Origin: Treponema pallidum subsp. pallidum str. Nichols
Lineage (GTDB): Bacteria; Spirochaetota; Spirochaetia; Treponematales; Treponemataceae
Assembly: GCF_000410535.2 (NCBI RefSeq)
Contig: NC_021490.2
Span: 468,501-532,500, forward strand
Direction: 5' to 3'
Length of the DNA stretch: 64,000 bases
Positions 1-9,434 of the stretch are shown in pieces. Within the stretch, counting starts at the first letter, position 1. Each line of letters opens with the position of its first letter. Under the pieces are notes generated by a model that searched no databases, was not told the DNA's origin, and saw only the letters and a program-made list of their open reading frames with translations. The position numbers and the translations under genes were made by a program.

Positions 1-17
1 CATCGGGGGACGCGAAG

Positions 18-878
18 GTGTTGCTTATTGTCAGCACGTACAAACCGCGCGCTGCGGTGCTCGCTGCGGACGTTGTGAACTTTCTGAGCATACGTGGATT
101 CCAGTGCCACACCATTGAGTATGATGGATTGAATAAAGAAAGCTGTGCTCGCGCAGGCTATATGTTTGCAGTCAGTATTGGGGGGGATGGTACTACACTG
201 TTTGCCGCGCGCTGTGCTTCTCCTTCTGGTATTCCCATACTTGCCATAAATTTAGGGCGTTTCGGCTTTATCGCTCCTATTGAGCCACGGTATTGGCAAC
301 AGGCGTTGAGCGATTATTTGGCAGGGGGGGTGCGCCCTGCTGAGCGTGCGCTCATATCGTGCACCGTCACGCGTGCGGGTAAAGAGATTGCTTCGTGTCT
401 GGCGTTAAACGATGTTGTCCTTTCAAGTGGACGCGTCGCGCGTCTTACCCGGGCAGAGGTGTGCTTCAACGACATTTCTTTTGGCGTGTATGAAGCTGAT
501 GGCATTATTCTTGCGACGCCTACAGGATCTACTGCGTACTCGGCGGCCTGTGGCGGTCCCATCCTCGATCCGGACCTTGATGCGTTTGTCCTCACTCCCA
601 TAAGCGCACTGTGCCTTTCTAATCGTCCCGTGGTAGTTCCCTCCTCAGGGGTGGTGCGTATCAAGGTGTTGTCTATGCGACACAAAGAAACGGTGCTGTC
701 TGTGGACGGACATGAATTGTGCACGTTGCAGGAAGAAGATCAGCTGCTTGCAAGCAGGTCATCGTGCAGCGCACGATTGGTTTTCTGTACACCACACGTG
801 TTCTACCATGCACTGTGCTCGAAACTGGCGTGGTCAGGGAGTATTTTTTCTCGCAGGGGAAGACGTCACGATGATTGA
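18..878 (+). CDS. nadK: NAD kinase
   Basis: ATP-dependent NAD kinase making NADP in the cytoplasm, 286 aa. The diagnostic GGDGT loop is at residues 55-59, and the second signature (TPTGSTAYS followed by GGP) lies around residues 165-180, both as expected for the PpnK/NadK family. The GTG start at 18 has a G-rich ribosome-binding sequence about 8 nt upstream, but only 17 nt precede it in the window, so a start further upstream cannot be excluded. The stop overlaps the recN start by 8 nt, so the two genes are probably co-translated. The length is normal for the family. Confidence 0.93.
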   Translation: MLLIVSTYKPRAAVLAADVVNFLSIRGFQCHTIEYDGLNKESCARAGYMFAVSIGGDGTTLFAARCASPSGIPILAINLGRFGFIAPIEPRYWQQALSDYLAGGVRPAERALISCTVTRAGKEIASCLALNDVVLSSGRVARLTRAEVCFNDISFGVYEADGIILATPTGSTAYSAACGGPILDPDLDAFVLTPISALCLSNRPVVVPSSGVVRIKVLSMRHKETVLSVDGHELCTLQEEDQLLASRSSCSARLVFCTPHVFYHALCSKLAWSGSIFSRRGRRHDD

Positions 879-2592
879 GCAACTTTCGGTGCGCAACGTT
901 GCGCTCATTCAATCTTTGGCGTTGGAGTTTGGTGCACAGTTTACTGCCCTCTCAGGGGAGACGGGTGCGGGTAAGTCAATGATACTCGGCGCGCTGTCCT
1001 TTCTCTGTGGGCAAAAGGTAGGGCCTGATCTTATTCGCAAGGATGAGAACGAGGCATGGGTTTCTGCGGTGTTTCGCTGTGATCACGCACCGCGTGCGGT
1101 GCACACATGGTTGGCAGAACGGAGTATTGAGCCTGAGCACCACCGCGTGCTCCTTCGTCGGGTGATGCGGCGTACCGGTCGTGGCACGGCGTGGATTCAA
1201 AACGTCCCGGTCTCTCGCGCAGATTTGGAGTTTTTCACGTCATTTTTCATAGACCTCCACGGACAGCATGAACACCAATCGCTGTTTCGTGTTGCAGAGC
1301 ATCGCCGCTTTCTGGATACCTACGGAGGACTCCAGCAAGAAGTTGATGCGTTTACTGCGTGTTATGCGGCTCTTGCAGAGCGACGCGCGCAGCTGCAGCG
1401 GCTCGCTTCCTGTGAACACAACCGGCAGGAGCGGCTAGAATTCCTCTCCTTTGCCCTTGAGGAACTGGAGCACGCAGCGTTGGACGTGCATGAGGAGCGT
1501 GCGTTGGAAGGAGAAGAGCAAAAGCTCTGCCAGCACGAAAAACTCTGTGATGTGATGCAAAGGGTTGACGCTGCAATTAGGGGGGTGGACCTGCAAGAGG
1601 GCGCGCTGCTTTCTTCCTTAAAGAAAGCGCTTGGTGCACTTGAAAGCGCCTGTGGGATTGATGGGAGTCTTGAGCCGGCGCGTGCCCGTTTAGAAAGTGC
1701 GTACTATGAAATCGAAGACGTAGCGCATGTTCTGCGTACGTATACAGACGGTATTCAGTTTTGTCCCGACCGTTTGCAGCACGTTCAGGAGCGTCTTGCG
1801 CTCATATACCGGCTGAAGAAAAAATATGGAGGAACAGTTGCGCAGGTTTTAGAATACCGTGCGCGTGCGCAGCAAGAGATGCAGGATCTTTCACAGGCGG
1901 TGGGTGATAAAGAGGCGCTTGAGCAAGATGTTCAGCGTCTGATGGCTCAGGTATTACACGCGGGACGTGCCTTATCGCTTAAGCGTCATGCAGTGGCAGA
2001 AGCGTTTCGTACGCGGGTGGAGGGAGTGCTACACCGTTTGGGGATGGCGAGTACGCGGTTTCACGTACAGATATGCACGCGCGATGAGCAATGCGCGAAA
2101 CAACGCACGGGTCCGTATGGCTTTGATGACGTTGAGTTTTTAATTAGCGCCAACGCAGGAGAGCCTGCGCGTCCGCTAGCAAAGATTGCTTCAGGGGGGG
2201 AACTCTCCCGCGTGATGCTTGCTTTAAAGACTGTGCTTTCATCGGTCGATGAAGTGGGCACGTTGATTTTTGATGAGATTGATGTGGGAATTGGAGGTGA
2301 AACGGCGCGTGCGGTTGCAGAGCATTTGCAAGCGTTGTCTGAGCACAAGCAGGTTGTGTGCATTACGCATTTGGCTATGATAGCGGCGCACGCGGATGCG
2401 CACGTGTGTGTGAAAAAAGAGTCGAGTGGAGAACACACGAATACGAGCGCGGCGCATGTAGTGGGGGAACGACGGGTTCAAGAAGTTGCGCGCATGCTAG
2501 CAGGGGACACGCACAGTGCAACCTCCCTAGCGCATGCGCAGGAGTTGTTGCGCGCAGGTGCGCGGCAGAGAAGGGGGGAGTGCGGTGACTGA
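871..2592 (+). CDS. recN: DNA repair protein RecN
   Basis: SMC-like ATPase of recombinational double-strand break repair, 573 aa from the ATG at 871. This start gives the typical family N-terminus (MIEQLSVRNVALI). Walker A GETGAGKS is at residues 29-36, a long helical coiled-coil region fills about 150-350, the ABC signature SGGELSRV is near 440, and Walker B IFDEIDVGIGG is near 465. The reading frame stays open upstream to 712, but that extension lies inside nadK and looks unrelated to RecN. It overlaps nadK by 8 nt, and its stop overlaps the start of the next gene (GTGACTGA). Confidence 0.95.
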   Translation: MIEQLSVRNVALIQSLALEFGAQFTALSGETGAGKSMILGALSFLCGQKVGPDLIRKDENEAWVSAVFRCDHAPRAVHTWLAERSIEPEHHRVLLRRVMRRTGRGTAWIQNVPVSRADLEFFTSFFIDLHGQHEHQSLFRVAEHRRFLDTYGGLQQEVDAFTACYAALAERRAQLQRLASCEHNRQERLEFLSFALEELEHAALDVHEERALEGEEQKLCQHEKLCDVMQRVDAAIRGVDLQEGALLSSLKKALGALESACGIDGSLEPARARLESAYYEIEDVAHVLRTYTDGIQFCPDRLQHVQERLALIYRLKKKYGGTVAQVLEYRARAQQEMQDLSQAVGDKEALEQDVQRLMAQVLHAGRALSLKRHAVAEAFRTRVEGVLHRLGMASTRFHVQICTRDEQCAKQRTGPYGFDDVEFLISANAGEPARPLAKIASGGELSRVMLALKTVLSSVDEVGTLIFDEIDVGIGGETARAVAEHLQALSEHKQVVCITHLAMIAAHADAHVCVKKESSGEHTNTSAAHVVGERRVQEVARMLAGDTHSATSLAHAQELLRAGARQRRGECGD

Positions 2593-3388
2593 GGAAGAGC
2601 AGAATGCTCTGTACCAGAAAAAGTTGAACGTATACCAAGGGACTATTGATCAAATCTTTACGCGTGAAAAAAACATTTTAGAACTGATCAGGCGGGATGG
2701 GACGGGCGCGGCGTACAAGAAGCTCGCGTTGGTAGATGACATGATTTACCTCAGTACGCTGTACGCTGCTAAATATCAGACACAGGTTGTAGTAGTAGGT
2801 GGTAAGCAGGAGGATCTGCTGAATGAGGCGCGGAAAACGCTTTATAAGGCGCTCATCTATCTTGAAGAAATTGTTACCAATTTAATTGACACGCCGTTTT
2901 CCGATTACCAGGAACAGGTGGCGCAGATAGCGAACGTAAGTCAGCAGCAGCGTTATTATCTTATCCGTAAGATGGGACTCGCCATTGATTCCATTATTAG
3001 CGCCTATGGGACGAATACTAAATGGTATTGGTCTTTTGTAGAGCTCCAGGCGCGCTACGCAACGGTGGCGAAGAATATTCTGGATTTAGCGAATTCTTCT
3101 GAGATTGGATTGAATCCACAGGCTGACGAGTACGAGACAGTGGTCTATCACCTGCGTTTGGTAAAGAAATTACTCCTGCAGGCAGCTGAGCGTTACCGGG
3201 AAAAGTATGAGATGACGTCCTCCAGTTTTGAAGATTTTAAATTGGCTGTCTGCTACCTGCACGCGCTGCGCAGGGTCCACCTGTTGCTCAACGAGCGACA
3301 AGATGCAGAGGAGGTAAAAAAGAAAGCAAAGGTGTGGAGCGAGCGTATGGAAAAGGATCAGCGTAAGAGAGATCGAAGCGACAAGTAG
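2585..3388 (+). CDS. Conserved spirochaete hypothetical protein
   Basis: 267 aa, no function recognised. It starts at a GTG overlapping the recN stop and preceded by a strong AAGGGGGGAG ribosome-binding sequence. The protein has no signal peptide or membrane segment and looks cytoplasmic and largely alpha-helical. It has many Tyr, Gln and Lys residues and ends in a highly charged Lys/Arg/Asp tail. Coupling to recN and nadK suggests coordinated expression rather than a shared pathway. I see no catalytic motif. Confidence 0.8.
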   Translation: MTEEEQNALYQKKLNVYQGTIDQIFTREKNILELIRRDGTGAAYKKLALVDDMIYLSTLYAAKYQTQVVVVGGKQEDLLNEARKTLYKALIYLEEIVTNLIDTPFSDYQEQVAQIANVSQQQRYYLIRKMGLAIDSIISAYGTNTKWYWSFVELQARYATVAKNILDLANSSEIGLNPQADEYETVVYHLRLVKKLLLQAAERYREKYEMTSSSFEDFKLAVCYLHALRRVHLLLNERQDAEEVKKKAKVWSERMEKDQRKRDRSDK

Positions 3389-3519
3389 GGTTAGTGCGTG
3401 CTCCTGCCGGCTGTGGAGTGTCTCGGCTGCGGGTGAACGTTTGTTATTTACGACAGGGGGAACGGGCGCGCATAGGTGACGCTCATGCTTTTTTTTTATC
3501 TGCCGAGAAGGGGGCGGGT

Positions 3520-4422
3520 ATGGGCGGTTTTTTTCTGTCGCTTGCGGGGTGTTTTTTGTTGGCAGCAGCCTACGGCGCGGCGCAGACGGTGCACGTGATT
3601 GCTAAGGGCGAGACCCTCTTTTCACTTTCGCGTCGCTATGGCGTGCCCCTTTCTGCGCTTGCGCAGGCAAATAATCTGGCAAACGTACACCAGCTTGTGC
3701 CTGGGCAGCGCATAGTAGTTCCACGAGGATACACGGTGCGCCGGGGTGACACCCTCTTTTCGATTGCCCGTATGCTAAACTGTTCACTTGCCGCGCTTCT
3801 TGCAGCCAACGGAATCTCTGCTGCGCACACTATTCACCCAGGTGATGTGCTCGTGATTCCTCCGCGTGAAAAGTCGCCTCCTACCGTGGCGGGCGCGGAC
3901 CGCATCTTATCTGTGTCTTCTTTGCCCGATGGGGATCAGTGGGCGCGTGCCCGTGCCGATCCCGTACAGACTCCTGTTTCTCCCCCCGCTGCTGTGCCGG
4001 CCCCCGAGAGGAGAGAAATTTCTCTGCGTGATCCGCGTCAGTATATCAGTAAGAAAGTTGATAAGAATGCGCGCTGGCCGGTGAGCCCGACTTCGCTTGC
4101 GTACGTGCGGGGCAAGACCTACGGGGTTGTTATTGATTCGGAAAGAAATGCTGCCGTGCGTGCACTCATGTCTGGTAAGGTAATCTCCAGGGGGACCCAT
4201 CGGGGTTATGGTCAGGTGCTCTTTGTAGAGTCGGCGGGAAAGCACGTGTACGTGTATGGAGGACTTGAGCGTATTTTGCCAAAGTCAGGAGATTATGTTT
4301 CTGCCGGCGACGTGCTCGGTAATTTGGGGTTTGACGCAGCAGCGGCGCGATCACGATTGTACTTTATGGTATATAAAAAAAATAAACCAATAGATCCGGC
4401 ACAGGCTCCGCGTGGTTTTTAG
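3520..4422 (+). CDS. Exported LysM protein with degenerate M23/LytM domain
   Basis: 300 aa, predicted periplasmic peptidoglycan-binding protein. The ATG at 3520 is chosen because it follows a good AGAAGGGGG sequence and opens a clean signal peptide (hydrophobic residues 4-20, likely cleavage near AYGA/AQ). Two LysM domains follow (about residues 23-68 and 70-114), then a Pro-rich linker and a C-terminal LytM/M23-like fold (about 205-295). The fold is recognisable from SGKVI, RGYGQVLFVE and KPIDP, but the zinc ligands are missing: the usual YAHL is YGGL and the usual HLHFE is RLYFM. It is therefore more likely a non-enzymatic amidase activator (NlpD/EnvC-like) than an endopeptidase. That role is inferred. 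Confidence 0.88.
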   Translation: MGGFFLSLAGCFLLAAAYGAAQTVHVIAKGETLFSLSRRYGVPLSALAQANNLANVHQLVPGQRIVVPRGYTVRRGDTLFSIARMLNCSLAALLAANGISAAHTIHPGDVLVIPPREKSPPTVAGADRILSVSSLPDGDQWARARADPVQTPVSPPAAVPAPERREISLRDPRQYISKKVDKNARWPVSPTSLAYVRGKTYGVVIDSERNAAVRALMSGKVISRGTHRGYGQVLFVESAGKHVYVYGGLERILPKSGDYVSAGDVLGNLGFDAAAARSRLYFMVYKKNKPIDPAQAPRGF

Positions 4423-4478
4423 TTCTTCTATCCTAAGGTAGTGCTGCGCTCGCGGGGCGCACGGCTAGTACGTCGCTT

Positions 4479-4506
4479 TTGAACGGAGGACGATTATCCG
4501 TAGTCT
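4479..4506 (+). promoter_or_regulatory. Putative sigma-70 promoter for DJ-1 gene
   Basis: TTGAAC at 4479-4484 and TAGTCT at 4501-4506, separated by 16 nt, lie about 50 nt upstream of the GTG start at 4558. The 135-nt gap before this gene supports an independent promoter. Sequence match only. Confidence 0.35.
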
Positions 4507-4557
4507 GTGTGCGCGGGGTTGCACTGTTGCTGTAAGAACAGGTACGGGGGTGTTGCG

Positions 4558-5187
4558 GTGAGCGTACGGGTATACCTTTTTGTTGCACACGGATTTGAGG
4601 AAGTGGAGACTATCACCCCGTTGGATTATCTCAGACGTGCGGGGATAGCGTTAACGCTCGTGGGTGTTGGGGCAGAGCAGGTTGTTTCTACGCGTGGCTT
4701 GCGTGTGAGCTGCGACTGCAGTCTTGAGGCGCTTTGTGCTTCTCCGGGCATCGCGGATGCCGCGTGCGCCGCAGATGCGGTTCTTCTTCCCGGGGGGTTG
4801 GAAAACTGTCATACGCTTGCCGCCTGTGCGGCGGTGCGTGATTTTGTCATGCGCGTGCACCTGCGCGGAGGACTCGTCGCTGCGCTGTGTGCTGCCCCGG
4901 CGCGAGTGCTCTCTGCGTGGAATCTCCTGGGGTCACGTCGCTATACCTGCTATCCGGGTATGGAGCCGGCGGTGTTCTCCGCACATGACGATGGGGTTGG
5001 GAAAAGGACGGAAGAGGAGAAATCGCGTGCGCTTCGTAAACCTGAGCGCGCGCGGGTGGTACGTGATGGAAATCTTTTGACCGCGTGTGCGGCAGGTGCG
5101 GCAGAAGAGTTTTCTTTCGCAGTTATCGAAGCACTCTGTGGAGTGGAAGTTGCGCAAAGTGTGCGTGCGCAAGTGGTGGCCCGGTGA
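4558..5187 (+). CDS. DJ-1/PfpI (ThiJ) family protein
   Basis: 209 aa cytoplasmic protein of the DJ-1 superfamily. The GTG at 4558 follows a GGGGG run and gives the normal N-terminus (VRVYLFVAHGFEEVE). The nucleophile-elbow cysteine is residue 111 in the context AALCAAP, and the conserved acidic residue is in FEEVE near residues 14-17. These fit the YajL/DJ-1 class (protein or glyoxal deglycase, or chaperone). The precise substrate cannot be read from the sequence. Its stop overlaps the probable ispG start (GTGA). Confidence 0.88.
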   Translation: MSVRVYLFVAHGFEEVETITPLDYLRRAGIALTLVGVGAEQVVSTRGLRVSCDCSLEALCASPGIADAACAADAVLLPGGLENCHTLAACAAVRDFVMRVHLRGGLVAALCAAPARVLSAWNLLGSRRYTCYPGMEPAVFSAHDDGVGKRTEEEKSRALRKPERARVVRDGNLLTACAAGAAEEFSFAVIEALCGVEVAQSVRAQVVAR

Positions 5188-6443
5188 ATCAGAGGGACGA
5201 GCGTGCTGCGCGGCAGCCAGAGGAAAAGGTGGATTCATCTGCCGGTGTGTCTCCCTGCAATAGTCCGTATGGGAGTGGACTTTTGGATGTTCCATTAAAA
5301 TTAAGACCGCGTGCGTCCCACTACCGTGCACGATCATTGGTAATTGGAGGAAAGGAACATGTGCGTGCGTTGCCTCTTGGGGGTGACGCACCGATTCCTA
5401 TCCAAACAATGTGGAAAGAACCGCTCATTGGTGCAGATCTCCAATCCATTGTGGACCGTCTTTTGGAACTTGAACAATTAGGGTGTGACGTTGTGCGTTT
5501 TGCCGTTCCTGACAGGGAATCGGCTGAGCTTTTTGTGGCGCTTTGCGCGCGCACGCGTATGCCGCTTGTTGCAGACATTCACTTTGATTACCGGCTTGCG
5601 CTGCGGTGTATGGACGGACCGGTAGCGAAAGTGCGTATTAACCCGGGGAATATCGGTGTGCGTGAGCGCGTGCGTGCGGTGGTAGAAAAGGCTCGAGCAA
5701 CCGGCACTGCTTTGCGTATTGGGGTGAATACCGGTTCTCTGCCGGGTGTGGTGAAGCGCGCAGTTGCGGCGCGTTACGCGGATGGGATGCAGTCAGTGAA
5801 TGCGCGTGCAGAAGCGTTGGTGCAAACTGCCTTTGCAGAAGCTGCGTATCTAGATCAGTTACACTTTGATCGGGTTGTCCTTTCTCTGAAGGCTTCTACG
5901 GTTGCAGAGACGGTACGTGCCAACGAACTTTTTGCGCAGCAGTCTGATATTCCCTTGCACCTTGGAGTAACAGAAGCAGGCCCGCTTGTTTCCGGTATTG
6001 TCAAAAGTACACTTGCATTTTCCCAATTACTGTCACGCAATATTGGTGCCACGGTGCGGGTGAGTCTTTCAGATAGCATGGAGCATGAGGTGCTGGCTGC
6101 GCGAGAAATTCTTGCTGAATGCGGTAAACGGGCTGGTGGGGTTCGTTTAGTGTCATGTCCGCGCTGTGGCAGGATTGGTTTTGACGTACACGCATTTGTG
6201 CGGAGGTGGCAAAAGGAACTGTTCAGTTTGAAAAAGGATATCACGGTTGCGGTTATGGGCTGTGTAGTGAATGGTCCTGGAGAAGGAAAGCATGCGGATC
6301 TCGGTATCAGCGGTGCGGAGGATTCGGTGATTTTTTTTAAGCGGGGAAAGATAGTGCGTCGCATTCAGGTACGTGATCTTTGCGCAGACGAGCGCACGCG
6401 CATAATAGACGCAGCGTTTAAAGAGGAATTGTCAAGTTTATGA
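5184..6443 (+). CDS. ispG: 4-hydroxy-3-methylbut-2-enyl diphosphate synthase
   Basis: IspG/GcpE, an iron-sulfur enzyme of the MEP isoprenoid pathway, 419 aa from the GTG at 5184 that overlaps the preceding stop. Family landmarks are an N-terminal TIM-barrel start (IQTMW, then AD-IHFDYRLA) and the C-terminal [4Fe-4S] domain with CPRCGR near residue 325 and MGCVVNGPGEGKHAD near 358. About 50 N-terminal residues before the conserved core look poorly conserved, and I see no better start with a ribosome-binding site. The frame continues upstream inside the DJ-1 gene, which I discount. Confidence 0.94.
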   Translation: MNQRDERAARQPEEKVDSSAGVSPCNSPYGSGLLDVPLKLRPRASHYRARSLVIGGKEHVRALPLGGDAPIPIQTMWKEPLIGADLQSIVDRLLELEQLGCDVVRFAVPDRESAELFVALCARTRMPLVADIHFDYRLALRCMDGPVAKVRINPGNIGVRERVRAVVEKARATGTALRIGVNTGSLPGVVKRAVAARYADGMQSVNARAEALVQTAFAEAAYLDQLHFDRVVLSLKASTVAETVRANELFAQQSDIPLHLGVTEAGPLVSGIVKSTLAFSQLLSRNIGATVRVSLSDSMEHEVLAAREILAECGKRAGGVRLVSCPRCGRIGFDVHAFVRRWQKELFSLKKDITVAVMGCVVNGPGEGKHADLGISGAEDSVIFFKRGKIVRRIQVRDLCADERTRIIDAAFKEELSSL

Positions 6444-7564
6444 ATAACCTGATCAAAGCATATGCGGCGGGTGTCATGAGTGCTGCGTTTCTTTTTGGGT
6501 CAGAGGGGCGGGTGCGCAGTGAATCCGATCGGGTGCGTGGGGAGGATCCGTGGCACCTGTTACAGTGGGCACAGGTTGTCTATGAGCGAGAGGAATTTGG
6601 CGATACGTTGCGCTATGCGCAGCGGGCACGGGCGCTTCGGCGGGAGCAAGTGGAGCACCAGTGCCGAGTGCTACTGCGTGCACGCACACGGGCTGAGTCA
6701 GCGGGGATACCCGAAACACTGTCTGATTTATATGCACTTTTAAAAAGTCGAGGAGAGACAGATGCCTGCGAAGTGCTTGATGCTATTTTTCTCACTCATG
6801 CGCCGCACGTTTTTCAAAACTCCGTTTCCAAACTGCTCCAGTGGCTGAAGGATTCAGCCGCTTTTCCAGAAGCGGAGTTGCTCTTGGGAAAGGTATTCGA
6901 GGGTGAAGGAGAGTACGCCCAGGCTTTGCAGCATTATCGAAATGCGTGGGATACGCGAGCGCAGCTTGTAGTTCCCGACGCTCGCTTTGATATTATCTAC
7001 GCAATGGCGAATGTGTCTCGTCTGCTCAGTCAGCAGGATGAACGGGAGAAGTACTTGCTCCTTGTGCTGAGCGAAGATCCTCTGTACAGTGCACGTGAGG
7101 TGTGGGGCAAGACGCTGCACGCAATGCTTCGCACTATCCGCTCCTCCAATACGGTAGAGAAATTTTTTAAATTATATCGTCATCGAAATGTTCTTGCACT
7201 GCGCGCATATCAAGAGCTTACAGAAATGTACGTACGGACAGATAACATAGAACGCGCTTTGCCTGTTTCGGTGCTTGCAGCCGATATTGCAATCAGTGCG
7301 CTCGATTCTTTTTTGCAGAAAATAGAACTCACGTATCAGTATAAGGATCTTGCTGATTTATTTTTGCGAACTGGATCTCATCCGACTATTTTGAAGTGGG
7401 CGAATGAGCATGGAGTGTGGCAGACACTGCTCCATTTTGCAGATCTCTTATACAAAAAGGGTTTGCACGCCCAGGCGCGTGATATGTATTACAACCTTGC
7501 AGAAAAGTGTCCTGCGTTTGAGTACGCGCGGCGTGCTGCGTATAAGCTTTCTCTCACGCTGTAA
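6440..7564 (+). CDS. TPR-like repeat protein, probably exported
   Basis: 374 aa. The ATG overlaps the ispG stop as ATGA, indicating translational coupling. The N-terminus has a short basic then hydrophobic stretch (about residues 5-20) resembling a signal peptide, without an obvious lipobox. The remainder is helical with TPR-like spacing of small and aromatic residues, for example YAQALQHYRNAW near 155 and HAQARDMYYNLA near 345. No enzyme motif is seen. A scaffold or interaction role in the periplasm is inferred. It is one of six TPR-type proteins in this window. Confidence 0.8.
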   Translation: MNNLIKAYAAGVMSAAFLFGSEGRVRSESDRVRGEDPWHLLQWAQVVYEREEFGDTLRYAQRARALRREQVEHQCRVLLRARTRAESAGIPETLSDLYALLKSRGETDACEVLDAIFLTHAPHVFQNSVSKLLQWLKDSAAFPEAELLLGKVFEGEGEYAQALQHYRNAWDTRAQLVVPDARFDIIYAMANVSRLLSQQDEREKYLLLVLSEDPLYSAREVWGKTLHAMLRTIRSSNTVEKFFKLYRHRNVLALRAYQELTEMYVRTDNIERALPVSVLAADIAISALDSFLQKIELTYQYKDLADLFLRTGSHPTILKWANEHGVWQTLLHFADLLYKKGLHAQARDMYYNLAEKCPAFEYARRAAYKLSLTL

Positions 7565-7621
7565 GTGGTGTAGGGTATAGCACACGCGCGAGGAACGTGA
7601 ATTGGGGGATGAGGAGTTTAT

Positions 7622-8704
7622 ATGGAAGGGCAGACGGCGCGCAGAGTGATCACGGAGGCAAAGTTTCTTGATGACTGTTTGACAGAACGTGACAGCTATT
7701 ATCTGAGTAAATTGGACGAGTTGTACTCATCTGCGATGAGTTCTTTTGCGCAGTTTGAAGATCAGCAGAATGGAGCGCGTAGCGCACGCGCTGAAGAAAA
7801 TATCATCGCTACATATGACAGTATCGGGAATCTGATGCAGGAGATCTGTAAAGAATTACCCGCGCTGAAGGTATATTCGTTTGAAACGCAACGAGAGAAC
7901 CATGCAGAAGTTTCTCGAGTTGTTTCAAAGCTGCGTAATATTCATACCGGATATAGTGAATTCATCTACTACACACAGCGTGCGTTTGAAATGCTGTTTA
8001 GGCTTGCCTACGGCGGCTCTCATGAAGAGCATAAAACATATCTTATTACAAAAACACCGGTTGCTTTTCCTGTACAAAACTATGCAGTACATAAAATTGC
8101 AAACGTGGATTATAAAATTGAGAACACGGTGATGTGTGTCATGTTACGAGGAGCGCTGTTACCTTCGATGATTGTTTCTAAGGAGATAGAAGAATATTCT
8201 TCGCATGGGTACGTAACGCCGTTTGCGCTTTTTAAAATCAAGCGAGATGATCTCCGTGATGAGCGCGATATGCAGTATGTGTTTGATCTGGATAAATCAT
8301 ACTTTTCTGCACGAGAGTTGGATGGTAAGGATCTGGTTTTCGCCGATCCCATGAACGCCACCGGTGGTAGTTTGGTTACCATAGTGCGTTATTTGCAAGA
8401 TCTCGGTGTGAAACCAAAATCTATCAGCTGTTTTCACATGATTTCTGCACTGAAAGGTGCGATTCGTGTAGTGCGTTCCCTAGAGAATTGCACGGTGTAT
8501 ACGCTGTGGATGGATCCCGTACTCAACGCGCGTGCGTATATTATGCCTGGTCTTGGCGATGCTGGTGATCGAGTTAACGGGGTTGATGTTGAAGACTATC
8601 CGCGGAATATTATCCAGCTTTTGGCAGACTATGGTTCAAATATTTCTGGCCTGTACCGGTCCCAGCTCCGCAAGATAGAGGAAACGGTATTAGGTTCTCG
8701 CTGA
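7622..8704 (+). CDS. upp: Uracil phosphoribosyltransferase with N-terminal extension
   Basis: 360 aa. The C-terminal half carries the UPRTase signatures: PRPP loop DPMNATGGS near residue 243 and the uracil-binding PGLGDAGDR near 308. It would make UMP from uracil and PRPP in pyrimidine salvage. Bacterial UPRTases are usually near 210 aa, so the first 150 or so residues are an extra domain of unknown role. The ATG at 7622 follows GGGGGATGAGGAG, and the extension stays in frame with no credible internal start, so it is probably real. The following lipoprotein starts 3 nt after the stop. Confidence 0.88.
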
Positions 8705-8707
8705 CTG

Positions 8708-9298
8708 ATGAACGGTAAGCAGTGTTTTTGCTTTTTTTTGTTTCACCTGTTTTATACAGGACTATTTGCATGCGGAAAGCCTGAGTCGTCTCTTGCGCCA
8801 GAGTATTTTGATCTTGCCCATGCGTATGTGCAGCTGCATCGTTATGACGAGGCGCGTGATTATTATATGCGTGCAGCGCGTGACCCTGCGTACTATCATG
8901 CAGCGCAGTATAATTTTGCGCGTGTGTGTGGATTGCAGAATGATTGGAAAACTGCTGTTCATGCACTGCAACCGTTATACGATGCGGATTCTGCCAATGC
9001 AACCATTGCTGCCGCGTACGCGTATGCGTTGCTTTCTTTTGGTGAAACAGCTCGCGCGCTACTTCTTTATCAACAGTTGTATGAGCGTGATCAGAAAAAT
9101 ACTCAACGTATTCTTGAGTATGCAAACGTATTGGTGCACGCGAAAAAATATATTCAGGCGGTTGAATTTTTGCGTCAAAAAAAGTCTCTGTTAAGTGAAG
9201 CCGAAGATGTGCGTGTGCTGCAGTCTATTGTAAGGAAACTGAAAGATTCGGTACCACCCCATTTAATTGCAGATTTTGTTTCCACAGACGATTTGTGA
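8708..9298 (+). CDS. TPR lipoprotein
   Basis: 196 aa. The N-terminus is a lipoprotein signal peptide: hydrophobic core and lipobox L-F-A-C with Cys22 as the predicted lipidated residue. The mature part is alpha-helical with TPR-like repeats (AHAYVQLHRYDEARDYY near 38; similar units near 75 and 110), so it resembles the BamD/YfgL-accessory style of small TPR lipoproteins without a specific match I can defend. It starts 3 nt after the UPRTase stop and is probably cotranscribed with it. Confidence 0.8.
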   Translation: MNGKQCFCFFLFHLFYTGLFACGKPESSLAPEYFDLAHAYVQLHRYDEARDYYMRAARDPAYYHAAQYNFARVCGLQNDWKTAVHALQPLYDADSANATIAAAYAYALLSFGETARALLLYQQLYERDQKNTQRILEYANVLVHAKKYIQAVEFLRQKKSLLSEAEDVRVLQSIVRKLKDSVPPHLIADFVSTDDL

Positions 9299-9343
9299 TT
9301 TGTCACTGAATGCGCGTGCGGTGTAGCGTGCACTGTTTTACGT

Positions 9344-9373
9344 TTTAGGTATTCTCTTTCCCGCTGCTATGAT
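9344..9373 (+). promoter_or_regulatory. Putative extended -10 promoter for EF-G gene
   Basis: TTTAGG at 9344-9349, an 18-nt spacer and TATGAT at 9368-9373 preceded by TGC (extended -10). The expected RNA start near 9380 leaves a leader of about 55 nt before the ATG at 9435. The position also argues against translation from the longer upstream open frame beginning at 9369. Confidence 0.45.
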
Positions 9374-9434
9374 GGTGGGGAGTAGTCCTGTGCACTGTTT
9401 TTTATCCGTACAGGTACGTGATAAAGAGGAAGAT

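Noticed and set aside
712-870. Upstream extension of RecN inside nadK
   Set aside because: The sequence is the nadK frame-shifted shadow; the standard RecN N-terminus begins at ATG 871.
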